A DNA stretch of 60,088 nucleotides from Salegentibacter agarivorans (GCF_900113135.1 NZ_FOOH01000025.1:1-60088), one strand, 5' to 3'; positions 46,442 to 54,956 are shown, counted from the first letter of the stretch. Program-made: numbers and translations. Notes: generated by a model not told the origin, from the sequence alone.

Positions 46442-47305
46442 ATGGCTCAAATTATTATAGATAAACAAAATGGTGAATTAGCCTTTAGACTAGAAAGGTT
46501 TGAAAATCTTAATCAATTTGATCATTTACAAAGAAAAAATTATTATTCTATTATTTTACTTAACGCAAGCAACTATAAGTTAAGTGTAGACCTTTCTAAT
46601 TATGAACTGCAAGGTTATCAAATGATTTGCTTGTCGCCTTATCAACCATTTATGATTTCTTCTGAAGAACGTTGTCAAGGCTGGTTATTAAATTTTCACC
46701 CTGACTTTTTTTGTACATATCGTCATCAAAATGAAATTGAAACAGAAGGCGTTCTTTTTAACAACTTTCATGGATTACCACATTTTCAAATTTCTGAAGA
46801 AGGGCTGCTTTTTAATCTCATAGACCAAATTTCTAAAGAGATGGATAGAGATTCTATTGCTCAACATGAAGTTCTTGTGGCTTTTTTAAAGGTATTTTTG
46901 ATAGAAGCAGTGAGACAGAAAAAACAATTCGATAAAGAGATAGTTCCAAAATTTTCTGATGGTCAATCAGAAATCCTACAAAATTTAGTAGATTCTATTG
47001 AGAAAAATTATTGTGAATTACATTCTCCGAAAGATTATGCAGATGTTTTGTGTATTAGTACAAAAACATTGGCAGGGATTGTAAAAAAATATTTACAGCA
47101 AACACCTAGCGATTTAATTTCTAATAGAATTGTTATAGCGGCTAAACGAGAGCTATATTTAACATCAAAACCTTTGAAACAGATTGCAGCTGGACTTGGT
47201 TATTATGATGAATTTTATTTTAGTCGATTTTTTAAGAAAAAAGTAGGTGTTTCTCCAGATAATTACAGAAAGACAGTAGGTTTCGCCAAACTAGAAAGGC
47301 TATAA
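46442..47305 (+). CDS. AraC family transcriptional regulator
   Basis: 287 residues. N-terminal ligand/cupin-like region (about 1-160) and two helix-turn-helix motifs at the C-terminus (YADVLCISTKTLAGIVKKYLQQTPSDLI and LKQIAAGLGYYDEFYFSRFFKKKVGVSPDNYRK), classic AraC. Its probable target is the ABM gene beside it. Same cassette, plus strand, ending 25 bp before the next attC-like site. Confidence 0.9.
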   Translation: MAQIIIDKQNGELAFRLERFENLNQFDHLQRKNYYSIILLNASNYKLSVDLSNYELQGYQMICLSPYQPFMISSEERCQGWLLNFHPDFFCTYRHQNEIETEGVLFNNFHGLPHFQISEEGLLFNLIDQISKEMDRDSIAQHEVLVAFLKVFLIEAVRQKKQFDKEIVPKFSDGQSEILQNLVDSIEKNYCELHSPKDYADVLCISTKTLAGIVKKYLQQTPSDLISNRIVIAAKRELYLTSKPLKQIAAGLGYYDEFYFSRFFKKKVGVSPDNYRKTVGFAKLERL

Positions 47306-47330
47306 TTATCAGGTGGTCTTAAGTTGCACA

Positions 47331-47455
47331 TAACGGTTTTGTATATGAAAAGTAGCGGATTTTAAGCACTAACTTTTCGGATTATAACTGACCTCTAATT
47401 TATTAATTTTCTTTTGTTTAAGCACTTAAACCGCTATTTTTTATATACGTTGTTG
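47331..47455 (-). repeat. attC-like site A1
   Basis: TAACGGTTTTGTATATG...ATATACGTTGTTG, about 125 bp. The outer arms pair (AGTAGCGG with CCGCTATT). Highly similar copies lie at 52331 and 55570. Following bases GTTGAACTAAACC are mirrored by GGTTTAGTCAAC before the short site D, with one base of difference. Confidence 0.85.
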
Positions 47456-47538
47456 AACTAAACCTAAAGGTAGCTTCAAGAGATCGCTAAATCACTATTC
47501 ACTACCTTTAAGTATCTCTAATTATAATACTGAAAGTT

Positions 47539-47944
47539 ATGAAAAAAAAGTAGTACCCTCATTGACAGGGCTTGTATTTCTGTACCCGAGTTCGGCGAAC
47601 TCTACCGCAAGTTAAAACGTTCCGTAGAACTCGCCGGTAAAAGTCAAAGTACCCTTACCAACTACTCCCGCTGCCTTGCGCATATGTCCATCCATTTTAA
47701 ATGTAGTCCCCTTGATCTCGATGAAGAACAGGTTTTGGATTACCTGCACCTTCTAAAATCCCAGCACAAAACACCATCCGACAGTTTCTTCAAGCATACG
47801 GTCTATGGTCTTCGCTATGCCTATCGAATCTCCGGGATGAAGGAGATGCGGGTAATGCTTCCCTCTATTGAACGTCCCCACAAACTTCCAGTGGTATTAA
47901 GCCGTAGTGAGGTAAAGCAATTGCTTAAAACTCCCAAACTGCTC
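47539..47944 (+). pseudogene. IS91-associated tyrosine recombinase, broken
   Basis: Reads MKKSSTLIDRACISVPEF...SIHFKCSPLDLDEEQ...LPVVLSRSEVKQLLKTPKLL once a surplus A in the eight-base run 47542-47549 is removed. This is the SAM-like N-terminal domain of the recombinase that accompanies IS91-type transposases in Bacteroidota. It is cut at 47944 by the IS66 element and the catalytic R-H-R-Y part is missing. It is not an integron integrase. Confidence 0.75.
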
Positions 47945-48011
47945 GTATCCGGTTGGCCAAGTACATCTGGTGTAAACTTAAGATAAATTCTAGCTTGCCT
48001 CCAAAAAAGAG

Positions 48012-48298
48012 ATGGATAAGCAAGCCTATATGTTTGAGTTAATTCAGGAATGGAAAGCTAGTGGTTTAAGTAAAAAAGATTTTTGCCACAACCATGGGAT
48101 CCTTCGAAGTAATTTTTATTACTGGTTCAAAAAAAATGGAAGAACAGCAAATCGGAAGCTCCGGATGGATTTGTAGAGATCACTCCAGGTAAAACGGATG
48201 CCTTCCACGCTCAGTATCGACTGAAATATCCTAATGGAGTGCAGTTAGAAGTTTCCGGGATTGGTTTGACCCAGTTAGCAGCCCTGGTAAACCTTTAA
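48012..48298 (+). pseudogene. IS66 TnpA (frameshifted or programmed frameshift)
   Basis: Starts MDKQAYMFELIQEWKASGLSKKDFCHNHGILR SNFYYWFKK in frame 1, then switches to a frame reading WKNSKSEAPDGFVEITPGKTD and ends VSGIGLTQLAALVNL. The shift is at an eight-base A run (48129-48136). A ninth A, or -1 ribosomal slippage on this run, would give the full product. Programmed slippage on A runs is known in insertion sequences, so the gene may still work. Confidence 0.65.
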
Positions 48299-48301
48299 CC
48301 C

Positions 48302-48676
48302 ATGTTTAGTTTAAGTTCCTCCAATCGGTACTACCTCTTTAGCCAGCCTTGCGATATGAGAAAGGGTTTCCATGGCCTATCGGGATTGGTTACCGCTCAG
48401 ATGGGAAAGGATCCCATCAGTGGCGATGTTTTTATATTCATCAACCGCCGGGCTACTCATATCAAACTTCTGCACTGGGAGTCCGGGGGTTTTGTAATTT
48501 ATTATAAACGTCTTGAGAAAGGAACGTTCTCGCTTCCTAAAGTGCTTGAGTCAGGCAATGTTAGTTGGAGTCAGCTGGTGCTGATGATCGAGGGAATCAA
48601 GGCAGAAAAGCTGCGTCACCTTAGTCGGTATAATCCTCCCGAATCCCTTGATTTTACTGATAAAAACACAAAATAA
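48302..48676 (+). CDS. tnpB: IS66 accessory protein TnpB
   Basis: 124 residues, complete. YYLFSQPCDMRKGFHGLSGLV and FIFINRRATHIKLLHWESGGFVIYYKRLEKGTF are standard for the IS66 Orf2 family. Needed with TnpA and TnpC for transposition. Starts 3 bp after TnpA. Confidence 0.93.
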   Translation: MFSLSSSNRYYLFSQPCDMRKGFHGLSGLVTAQMGKDPISGDVFIFINRRATHIKLLHWESGGFVIYYKRLEKGTFSLPKVLESGNVSWSQLVLMIEGIKAEKLRHLSRYNPPESLDFTDKNTK

Positions 48677-48714
48677 TTATTGTAAAAAAGCAGGGAAATC
48701 CGTACTTTTATACT

Positions 48715-50364
48715 ATGGAAAAATCCCTGAAAACCCTTTCAAAACAACAGCTGTTGGACCTTTTAAAAGAGCAATCAGCACAGGCGACATTCCATAAAAA
48801 AGAGCTTCAAAAATCTCAGCAGGAATTAGAGCTTCAAAAAGAGAATTTAAAACAAAAAGATAAAGAATTAAAGCAAAAAGATAAGGAACTTGCCCGGGCT
48901 GAGGAGCATCTTCGCAGCTATTTGAGTAAATCCGGAGTTCTGGAGGAAAAAATAGCTTACCTGGAAAGCCAGCTGCAGATGTTCCGAAGGATGCAGTTCG
49001 GTCAGAAACGCGAGCGTTTTGAAGATAAGGATCAGCTAGCTTTGCCTTTTGAGGTTACTGCCCAGGATCTTGAAAAACGAGAAGAAACCTTTACAGAAAA
49101 GATTACCTACCAGCGTAAGAAGAAAAATGCTACTCATAAAGGGCGTCAGCCGCTTCCGGATCATCTTCCGGTAGAGGAAGTGAAGATCTATCCCGAGGGA
49201 GATATCTCCCAGATGAAATGTATCGGCCAGGAAGAGACCGATGAACTGGAATACGAGCCTGCACGCTTTTTTATCCGCAGATATATCCGGTATAAATACG
49301 CTCACAAATCCGGAGAAGGTGTGATCATAGGAGAACTTCCCGAGCGGGTGATCGATAAAGGTATTCCCGGATCAGGACTGATAACGTCTCTATTAGTTGA
49401 TAAATACTGTGACCATATGCCGCTTCACCGACAGCTTGAGCGCTTTAAAAGAGAAAAGGTACCCATTGCTCCTTCCTCTATGAATGGCTGGTGTGCCAGG
49501 GGGATTGATCGGATTGTGCCACTCTTTGAAGAACTCATAGCTGATGTAAAATCTCAAGGCTACTTGCAGGTTGATGAAACGACGATAAAGGTGCAGGATG
49601 AGGGGAAAAAAGGAAAAACTCATCTGGGGTTTTATTGGGTATATCACAGTCCCATCGATGGAAATATAGTCTTTGACTACCAGCTTGGCCGTGGGCAAAA
49701 GGCACCTCAGGCCATGCTTACAGATTTTAAAGGCTACCTTCAGACCGATGGGTATGCAGTCTATGATCATTATGCTAAAAAAGAAGGGGTCATCCATCTG
49801 GGATGCTGGGCCCATGCCCGGCGTTATTATGAAAAATCGCTGGATAATGACCCGGAAAGGGCAACCCGTGCCTTAAAGGAGATCCAAAAATTATATGCAA
49901 TTGAAAGAAGAATCAAAGAGGCGAATCTTAGTCCGGATCAAATCAAAGAAGTACGGCTTAAAGAAGCACTTCCGATAATCAACGAGTTGGGGAAATGGAT
50001 GACTGGGCAGCTTAAGGCTACCTTACCAAAGAGCCTGATAGGAAAAGCCCTTGCCTATAGTGTATCCAGGTGGGATGCCCTGTGTGCTTACCTGTATGAC
50101 GGGAATTTATTAATCGATAATAATCAAATTGAAGGAAAAATTCGCCCGGTTGCTGTGGGAAGAAAAAATTACCTATTTGCCGGATCTCATAAAGCTGCCC
50201 AGAGAGCTGCGGCAATCTATTCCTTCTTTGCTATTTGTAAAAAGCACGAGGTGAATCCCTATGAGTGGTTAAAATATACCTTGGAAAATATCATGACCAT
50301 CAAGTACAAGGATATTAAGAATCTCTATCCCCAGAATTACAAGAAATTACAGCTAAATAAATAA
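48715..50364 (+). CDS. tnpC: IS66 family transposase TnpC
   Basis: 549 residues, intact. N-terminal leucine-zipper-like coiled coil (about 5-90), a zinc-binding-type region, and the DDE catalytic domain with LQVDETTIKVQ, YLQTDGYAVYD and the C-terminal NNQIEGKIRPVAVGRKNYLFAGS (Glu near 484). Length and motifs are normal for the family. Confidence 0.95.
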   Translation: MEKSLKTLSKQQLLDLLKEQSAQATFHKKELQKSQQELELQKENLKQKDKELKQKDKELARAEEHLRSYLSKSGVLEEKIAYLESQLQMFRRMQFGQKRERFEDKDQLALPFEVTAQDLEKREETFTEKITYQRKKKNATHKGRQPLPDHLPVEEVKIYPEGDISQMKCIGQEETDELEYEPARFFIRRYIRYKYAHKSGEGVIIGELPERVIDKGIPGSGLITSLLVDKYCDHMPLHRQLERFKREKVPIAPSSMNGWCARGIDRIVPLFEELIADVKSQGYLQVDETTIKVQDEGKKGKTHLGFYWVYHSPIDGNIVFDYQLGRGQKAPQAMLTDFKGYLQTDGYAVYDHYAKKEGVIHLGCWAHARRYYEKSLDNDPERATRALKEIQKLYAIERRIKEANLSPDQIKEVRLKEALPIINELGKWMTGQLKATLPKSLIGKALAYSVSRWDALCAYLYDGNLLIDNNQIEGKIRPVAVGRKNYLFAGSHKAAQRAAAIYSFFAICKKHEVNPYEWLKYTLENIMTIKYKDIKNLYPQNYKKLQLNK

Positions 50365-50426
50365 GCAAAGAAACTGCTTACAAAATTATACCCAATTTAC
50401 CGCGGGGTACTTAGCCGACTGCATAC

Positions 50427-50691
50427 GGAAAAACTAAGAAAACAATCAAATAAATGAGTATAAAAAAACGATCCTTCCGGACGTAACCGGAAATCTATGG
50501 CCTAAAACGATCAAAATGGCATTAAATCCTGTAAGTACCAGTAAAAGAACAAAGTAAAAAGCAGCTTGACTTAGGTCAATAGCCAAAAGCCGACATCTTG
50601 CATAGAGATTTAGATGGCCTACCTATCAAATCTTACCTCCTAAAAACAAACTAATCCCCATATATGGCTGACCGGCAAAGAACCGGTTTAG
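50427..50691. other. Remnant DNA beyond the IS66 element
   Basis: 265 bp with no supported gene; the short frames have no recognisable product. It probably belongs to the far end of the IS91-like element or the original cassette whose middle was lost. It ends at the short attC-like site D. Confidence 0.4.
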
Positions 50692-50741
50692 TCAACAGTG
50701 CGTTCATGTTGGGCCGTACCGGCCACACGAACGCTTAGTTA
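50692..50741 (-). repeat. attC-like site D (short, about 50 bp)
   Basis: On the minus strand: TAACTAAGCGTTCGTG, a GGCCGGTACGGCC centre, CATGAACGCACTGTTGA. Arms AAGCGTTCGTG and CATGAACGC pair, giving one hairpin close to the length of classic short attC sites. Left flank GGTTTAGTCAAC mirrors the cassette start after A1, and the right flank TTACCACCA mirrors TGGTGGTAAC before A2. Confidence 0.6.
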
Positions 50742-50751
50742 TTACCACCAG

Positions 50752-51180
50752 TTATTTATTCATAAGTTGTATCAATATTCCTAATATTCCAATTGTCAAA
50801 CACAAAGGGATAAACCATTTTGAATCAGCTTTCGAAAATTCAGTATTCTTTATTTTCTTAAACAAACCAACATAATTAAAATCACCAATTGCTCGTAAAA
50901 TAAAAATGCAAGGAATTGTCCAACTTCCATAGGTAACTATCCAATTCGGAATTTGAAAATTAATTAGACCTGTTTTTATCAAATAGATTAAACCAAATGA
51001 AATTAAACCTATACCAACAATTACAGTAGCAGTTTTTGGTGGTTCCATTGCTTTTTGTCCAGCTTCTTTTGTAGGTAAAGCTTTTTCAAGACCCCATTTT
51101 CCACCCAAAAGCCAGTAAAAATGGATAAAACCTAGCGAAGAAAAAATCACAAATAAAATTATGGATAATACTGTTATCAT
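50752..51180 (-). CDS. DUF3995 family membrane protein
   Basis: 142 residues, four membrane helices. GFIHFYWLLGGKWGLEKALPT (about 16-36) is the DUF3995 signature. Function unknown; in other genomes it often neighbours oxidoreductases. The ATG overlaps the stop of the FAD monooxygenase (4 bp), so the two genes form one operon and are one cassette. Its stop lies 10 bp from site D. Confidence 0.85.
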   Translation of the reverse strand: MITVLSIILFVIFSSLGFIHFYWLLGGKWGLEKALPTKEAGQKAMEPPKTATVIVGIGLISFGLIYLIKTGLINFQIPNWIVTYGSWTIPCIFILRAIGDFNYVGLFKKIKNTEFSKADSKWFIPLCLTIGILGILIQLMNK

Positions 51181-52310
51181 ATTTTCGCCAATTGAAAAAT
51201 TTGTTCATTCTGTTTTCTGTTAACAGACGAAGGTGTTAATCTCAACATTTGATTACGCAGACCAATTAATATTGGATTTGAAAGATGTGCCATTTTTCCA
51301 ACAAGCCAACTTCCATTTACTACTTGATGTGCTTTAGGTAATCTTAAATTTTGATATTCGGAAAATGCTTTAGTAGTTCCATATTTGCTCAAACATTCTG
51401 AAAGCACATAAGCATCTTCTATGGCTTGACAAGCACCTTGTCCCATATTTGGGGTTGTTGCGTGTGCAGAATCTCCGATTAAGCATACATTTTCTTTATA
51501 CCAAATATTTGTTGGTTTTAAATCAGAAATTTCGGCAGTATTTATTTGTCCTTTTCTGGTTGATTTTATAATGTCTTTAATTACTGAATTGTAATCGCTG
51601 AAATACTGTTCTAAATCGTGGATAGAAAACTCATTTTTATTTTTTTTGAACGATTTTAAAGCATACCAATAAACTTTATTTTGGGCAATTTGAACAAACC
51701 CAAAACGTTCTAATTTTCCCCAAGCCTCATTCAGTTCGTTTCTGAATTTTATCGGTAATTCGTATTCAGTAATTCCTCTCCAACATATTTGATTAGCATT
51801 TCTTATGCTATTGTTTGGGAATAAGTTTTGACGAACAATAGAGTTTAGACCATCTGCTCCTAAAACCGTTGAAGATTTAATTTGATTTCCATTTTCAAAG
51901 TTCAAATCGTATGCATTTTCGTTTTTAACGATTGAAGTAAGTTTATGGTCGAGATTAATTTCGGTTGATATTAATTTGTTTATCAATATCTGTTGTAGTT
52001 TCCCTCGATGTATTGCTACGTTTTTTGTGTTGTGTTTTTGCTCAAAATGGGATAAGTCAATTTTTGAAAGAGGTTTTAGATTTGATTTAGTAATATTCAT
52101 TGAAGAGATTGGATTTCCATTTTCCTCAATTATTTTTCGCAAGCCTAACTTTTCATAAACTTGCATTGCATTATTGGCTAAAATTATTCCCGCACCAACT
52201 TCTTTTATCTGTTCGGCTTGTTCAAAAATCCTAGTTTTAATTCCTTTTTGCTCAAGTGCAATAGCGGTAGATAATCCTCCTATTCCTGCCCCAATAATAT
52301 CTATGTTCAT
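51177..52310 (-). CDS. FAD-dependent monooxygenase (class A, TetX/PHBH-like)
   Basis: 377 residues. N-terminal IDIIGAGIGGLSTAIALEQKG binds FAD; VLGADGLNSIVRQ is the DG motif and VCLIGDSAHATTPNMGQGACQAIEDAYVL the GD motif, all conserved. Related enzymes hydroxylate aromatics or inactivate tetracyclines; which substrate applies here cannot be told. No signal peptide. First gene of its cassette, starting 21 bp from site A2. Confidence 0.9.
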   Translation of the reverse strand: MNIDIIGAGIGGLSTAIALEQKGIKTRIFEQAEQIKEVGAGIILANNAMQVYEKLGLRKIIEENGNPISSMNITKSNLKPLSKIDLSHFEQKHNTKNVAIHRGKLQQILINKLISTEINLDHKLTSIVKNENAYDLNFENGNQIKSSTVLGADGLNSIVRQNLFPNNSIRNANQICWRGITEYELPIKFRNELNEAWGKLERFGFVQIAQNKVYWYALKSFKKNKNEFSIHDLEQYFSDYNSVIKDIIKSTRKGQINTAEISDLKPTNIWYKENVCLIGDSAHATTPNMGQGACQAIEDAYVLSECLSKYGTTKAFSEYQNLRLPKAHQVVNGSWLVGKMAHLSNPILIGLRNQMLRLTPSSVNRKQNEQIFQLAKI

Positions 52311-52330
52311 AATTTTTTTCTAATTGGTGG

Positions 52331-52457
52331 TAACGTTTACGTATAAGAATAGTAGCGGATTTACAGGCACAAACTTTTCGGTTTATAACTGAACCTTAAA
52401 GGTAAGAAACTAACTTTGATTAAGCACTAAGCCCGCTATTATTTTTATACATTGTTA
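52331..52457 (-). repeat. attC-like site A2
   Basis: TAACGTTTACGTATAAG...TTATACATTGTTA, second copy of the A family, about 127 bp. TGGTGGTAAC at its left mirrors TTACCACCA after site D. GTTACCTGCC at its right mirrors GGCAGGTAAC before B1. The stop codon of the transglutaminase gene (TAA, 52457-52455) lies inside the site. Confidence 0.85.
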
Positions 52458-53225
52458 CCTGCCGTTTCTTATCTTTTTTACATTTTTGTTCATTCTGTGT
52501 CTAACTATTTTTCTGTAAATAAACCTTTTAAATGCTCCTAATTTTTGTTGGTGTTTAGCATAGAATTCGTCTGGTGTGTCAAAAAGTCCAAAATCTTGAT
52601 TTATTCCTTTGTCTTGAATATAGGTATTGTTTAAATTCCATTCAATTGGTGGATTTTCAAAATTATCTGTGTATGCACCATAACCACAAAATGTAGTTTT
52701 ACAATCTTTGTTTTTCTCTTGTAATTTGGTTAAATACACTTTGTCTAAAATTACTCCTTCCAAAAAATACCAAGTTTCATTAACATAAATTTCTACCCAA
52801 CTATGTAAAATGTTTTTTGGCGATAATTTATACCAAATACCACTAATTGCTCCTTTTTGTAATGCTTTATCTATTGTGAAACCGTGAATTCTGTTTGGAA
52901 TGCCAGTTGCTCTTAAAAGTGCCATTAGCAATGTCGCTTTTGTATTACATTGCCCATAACCATCTTCCAAAACCTGTGTTGCAGTTATATTGTCAGAAAC
53001 ATTATAGCCGAATTTGATATCGTCTCTTACATAATTGTAAATTGATTTCACTCTTTCAATTGTATCTAATTCCATCCATTTCTTCTCTTTAACTAAAGAT
53101 TGAATGGAAGGCTTTGAATAGTTTAAAATAGGTGTTTCTTTTAAATAATTTTTCATTGTTTTTAAGTTTGTTTGTGAAAATGCGTTTAACTGTGTTAATA
53201 GCATTATTAATAATATCGTTCTCAT
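52455..53225 (-). CDS. Secreted transglutaminase-like protein
   Basis: 256 residues from the inner ATG at 53225, which opens a signal peptide (MRTILLIMLLTQLNAFSQ). Core transglutaminase triad is visible: Cys in GYGQCNTKATLL, His in ILHSWVEIYVN, and a following Asp/Glu. Such domains act as proteases, cross-linkers or hydrolases; activity unknown. Its stop lies in attC-like site A2, typical of a cassette gene. Confidence 0.85.
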   Translation of the reverse strand: MRTILLIMLLTQLNAFSQTNLKTMKNYLKETPILNYSKPSIQSLVKEKKWMELDTIERVKSIYNYVRDDIKFGYNVSDNITATQVLEDGYGQCNTKATLLMALLRATGIPNRIHGFTIDKALQKGAISGIWYKLSPKNILHSWVEIYVNETWYFLEGVILDKVYLTKLQEKNKDCKTTFCGYGAYTDNFENPPIEWNLNNTYIQDKGINQDFGLFDTPDEFYAKHQQKLGAFKRFIYRKIVRHRMNKNVKKIRNGR

Positions 53226-53285
53226 TTTGTTTCTATTGAAATACAAAGATGAGAAGTTAAACAGACTTAAAATTGTATAAACTGG

Positions 53286-54017
53286 CTATGTTTTTGATAT
53301 TAAAAATTTTGGTGTTACTCCAAAGGTTTCTTTAAAAGTTCTTGTATAATGTGAACTGTCTGAAAAGCCAAAAGTGTATGCTGTTTCTGTAATAGAATTT
53401 TTGACTAAAAACGGAAGTGATTTTATTAACTTATTCCATAATTGGTATCTTCTAAAAGTTAAATTTGTTTTTTCTTTAAATAAATGCAAAAAACGTGTTG
53501 GCGATAAAAAGCATTTTTCTGCAACTTCTTCAAGGCTTAATACTTTTTCAAAATTAGCGTCCATATATTTTATGGTATTTATAATTCTTTGTTCGTCCAA
53601 GTGGTTTTCGGATTCACAAGTGCATTGATATTCCGATAAAACTTGACGTATTAATTCACATAATTTTTCAAAATCAATTTCTGAAGTTTCAAACTTATTT
53701 AAAGTTTCGATTAACCTATTAGACAAGTTTTCATTAAGTAATTTAAAGTTCGACTTTCTAGATTGCAAATGAAGTTGGTGTCCAATAGAACTTAATGGAT
53801 TTATAAGAACAGTCAGTTGATTTGAATTGCTAATTAATTTATGTTCAACTTTAGAATTTATAAAAAATGATTTTCCAATTATCTCTTTTTCGTTTTTTAC
53901 AGAAAGTTCCATTTTAGACTTTGCGGAAACGCTTATTTGTAATGCATAGTGTTTATGATAAATATTCTCTTTTAGTTTACCAATAAATAATCCAAAATTT
54001 TTTTCAAAATGAAACAT
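53286..54017 (-). CDS. AraC family transcriptional regulator
   Basis: 243 residues. Short N-terminal sensor-like domain (about 1-130) and two C-terminal helix-turn-helix motifs (LEEVAEKCFLSPTRFLHLFKEKTNLTFRRY; ITETAYTFGFSDSSHYTRTFKETFGVTPKF). Divides a cassette with the transglutaminase gene 60 bp downstream, its likely target. Starts 38 bp from site B1. Confidence 0.88.
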   Translation of the reverse strand: MFHFEKNFGLFIGKLKENIYHKHYALQISVSAKSKMELSVKNEKEIIGKSFFINSKVEHKLISNSNQLTVLINPLSSIGHQLHLQSRKSNFKLLNENLSNRLIETLNKFETSEIDFEKLCELIRQVLSEYQCTCESENHLDEQRIINTIKYMDANFEKVLSLEEVAEKCFLSPTRFLHLFKEKTNLTFRRYQLWNKLIKSLPFLVKNSITETAYTFGFSDSSHYTRTFKETFGVTPKFLISKT

Positions 54018-54054
54018 ATTTTCTTTTTATGCAGAGAGTTTTTCAAATGGCAGG

Positions 54055-54177
54055 TAACGTCTCGTATAAAAACTGTGCGAGCGGGCGAGCTTGATTGTCC
54101 GCAGGGCAATCAGGCGTTGCAAGCGAGCACGGAGTTTCGATTCCAAACAAATTAAGCATTGTTTTTATATGTTGTTA
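54055..54177 (-). repeat. attC-like site B1
   Basis: TAACGTCTCGTATAAAAACTG...TTTTTATATGTTGTTA, about 123 bp, with an inner hairpin GATTGTCC-GCAGG-GCAATC. Family B recurs at 54973, 59007 and 59874. Right flank GTTAGCAAAC mirrors GTTTGCTAAC before B2. The methyltransferase stop lies inside it. Confidence 0.88.
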
Positions 54178-54956
54178 GCAAACGTTTCTTGTTTTATTGC
54201 GATTATTCTAATCCTTTTATAGTCAGCAAACCATTTCCCGTCAATTAAACATTTTTCTTTTATATTTTCTTGTACTTCATTTTTAATTTCCTCAATATGA
54301 TTATTGGTGACTCCGAAGAAAAAACTCCCTGCAAACATTGAAATCCAATCCTTTATTCCAGAATTCTCGTCTGCAAGTTCTGTCGGTCGATCATAATGCT
54401 CTGCGAAAAGCACCCTGAAACCAGCCGATTCAAGTTCAGTTGAATATTCACCTATTGATGGGAAATACCATAAATCCAAATTAGATTGTTTTATATAACC
54501 TCTGTTTCGCAAAGAATCTCTCAATTGCTGCACTATAGTTTGCACATTTCCTTTTCCTCCAAATTCAACCACAACTTTTCCAGTCGGCTTCAGATTTTCA
54601 TACATACATTTTACTGCACTCTTATAGTCTTTTACCCAATGAAGTGCTGCGTTTGAAAAAATCGAGTCAAATTTTTTATCGAAACTAAAATTTCCGGCAT
54701 CTGCAACCTGAAATTTAACATCAGGGAATTTTAATTTGGCATCTGCAATCATCTCATCAGATTTATCAATGCCCACTGCTTCTTTTGCTAGTTCGTTTAT
54801 TTTAAAAGTCAATTGTCCAGATCCACACCCTAAATCCAAAATCCGTTCATTATTTTTTGGATCGAGCAATTTTATCAGATTTTCTCCGTAATGATAAACG
54901 AATGAATGTTTATCATTATACAGTTCGGGTTTCCATTTTGATATTGTATCGTTCAT
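54165..54956 (-). CDS. SAM-dependent methyltransferase (trans-aconitate methyltransferase-like)
   Basis: 263 residues. Motif I ILDLGCGSGQLTFKI (about 39-53), motif II VGIDKSDEMIADA, and IFSNAALHWVKDY match the class I small-molecule methyltransferase group that includes Tam. Substrate unknown. Stop codon and last four codons (ANNI) lie within site B1, and the start is 16 bp from B2, so the cassette is filled end to end. Confidence 0.88.
   Translation of the reverse strand: MNDTISKWKPELYNDKHSFVYHYGENLIKLLDPKNNERILDLGCGSGQLTFKINELAKEAVGIDKSDEMIADAKLKFPDVKFQVADAGNFSFDKKFDSIFSNAALHWVKDYKSAVKCMYENLKPTGKVVVEFGGKGNVQTIVQQLRDSLRNRGYIKQSNLDLWYFPSIGEYSTELESAGFRVLFAEHYDRPTELADENSGIKDWISMFAGSFFFGVTNNHIEEIKNEVQENIKEKCLIDGKWFADYKRIRIIAIKQETFANNI

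Larger units (their letters stand above)
47945..50426 (+). mobile_element. IS66-family insertion sequence
   Basis: 2482 bp. The ends are imperfect inverted repeats: left GTATCCGGTTGGCCAAGTAC, right (reversed) GTATGCAGTCGGCTAAGTAC, 16 of 20 equal. Inside lie tnpA (frameshifted), tnpB and tnpC. IS66 normally makes an 8-bp target duplication, but the flanks differ (AACTGCTC left, GGAAAAAC right), so the neighbouring host DNA has been deleted or rearranged. It sits in the broken recombinase gene. Confidence 0.88.

Noticed and set aside
47684-47986. Tyrosine recombinase as a candidate integron integrase
   Set aside because: Its N-domain matches recombinases that travel with IS91-type transposases. 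It lacks the catalytic part and the IntI-specific region cannot be shown. It is a fragment cut by an IS66.
47961-50410. Inner IS66 boundaries at GTACATC / GGGGTAC
   Set aside because: The longer repeat from 47945 to 50426 matches 16 of 20 bases and includes these inner ends, so it is preferred.
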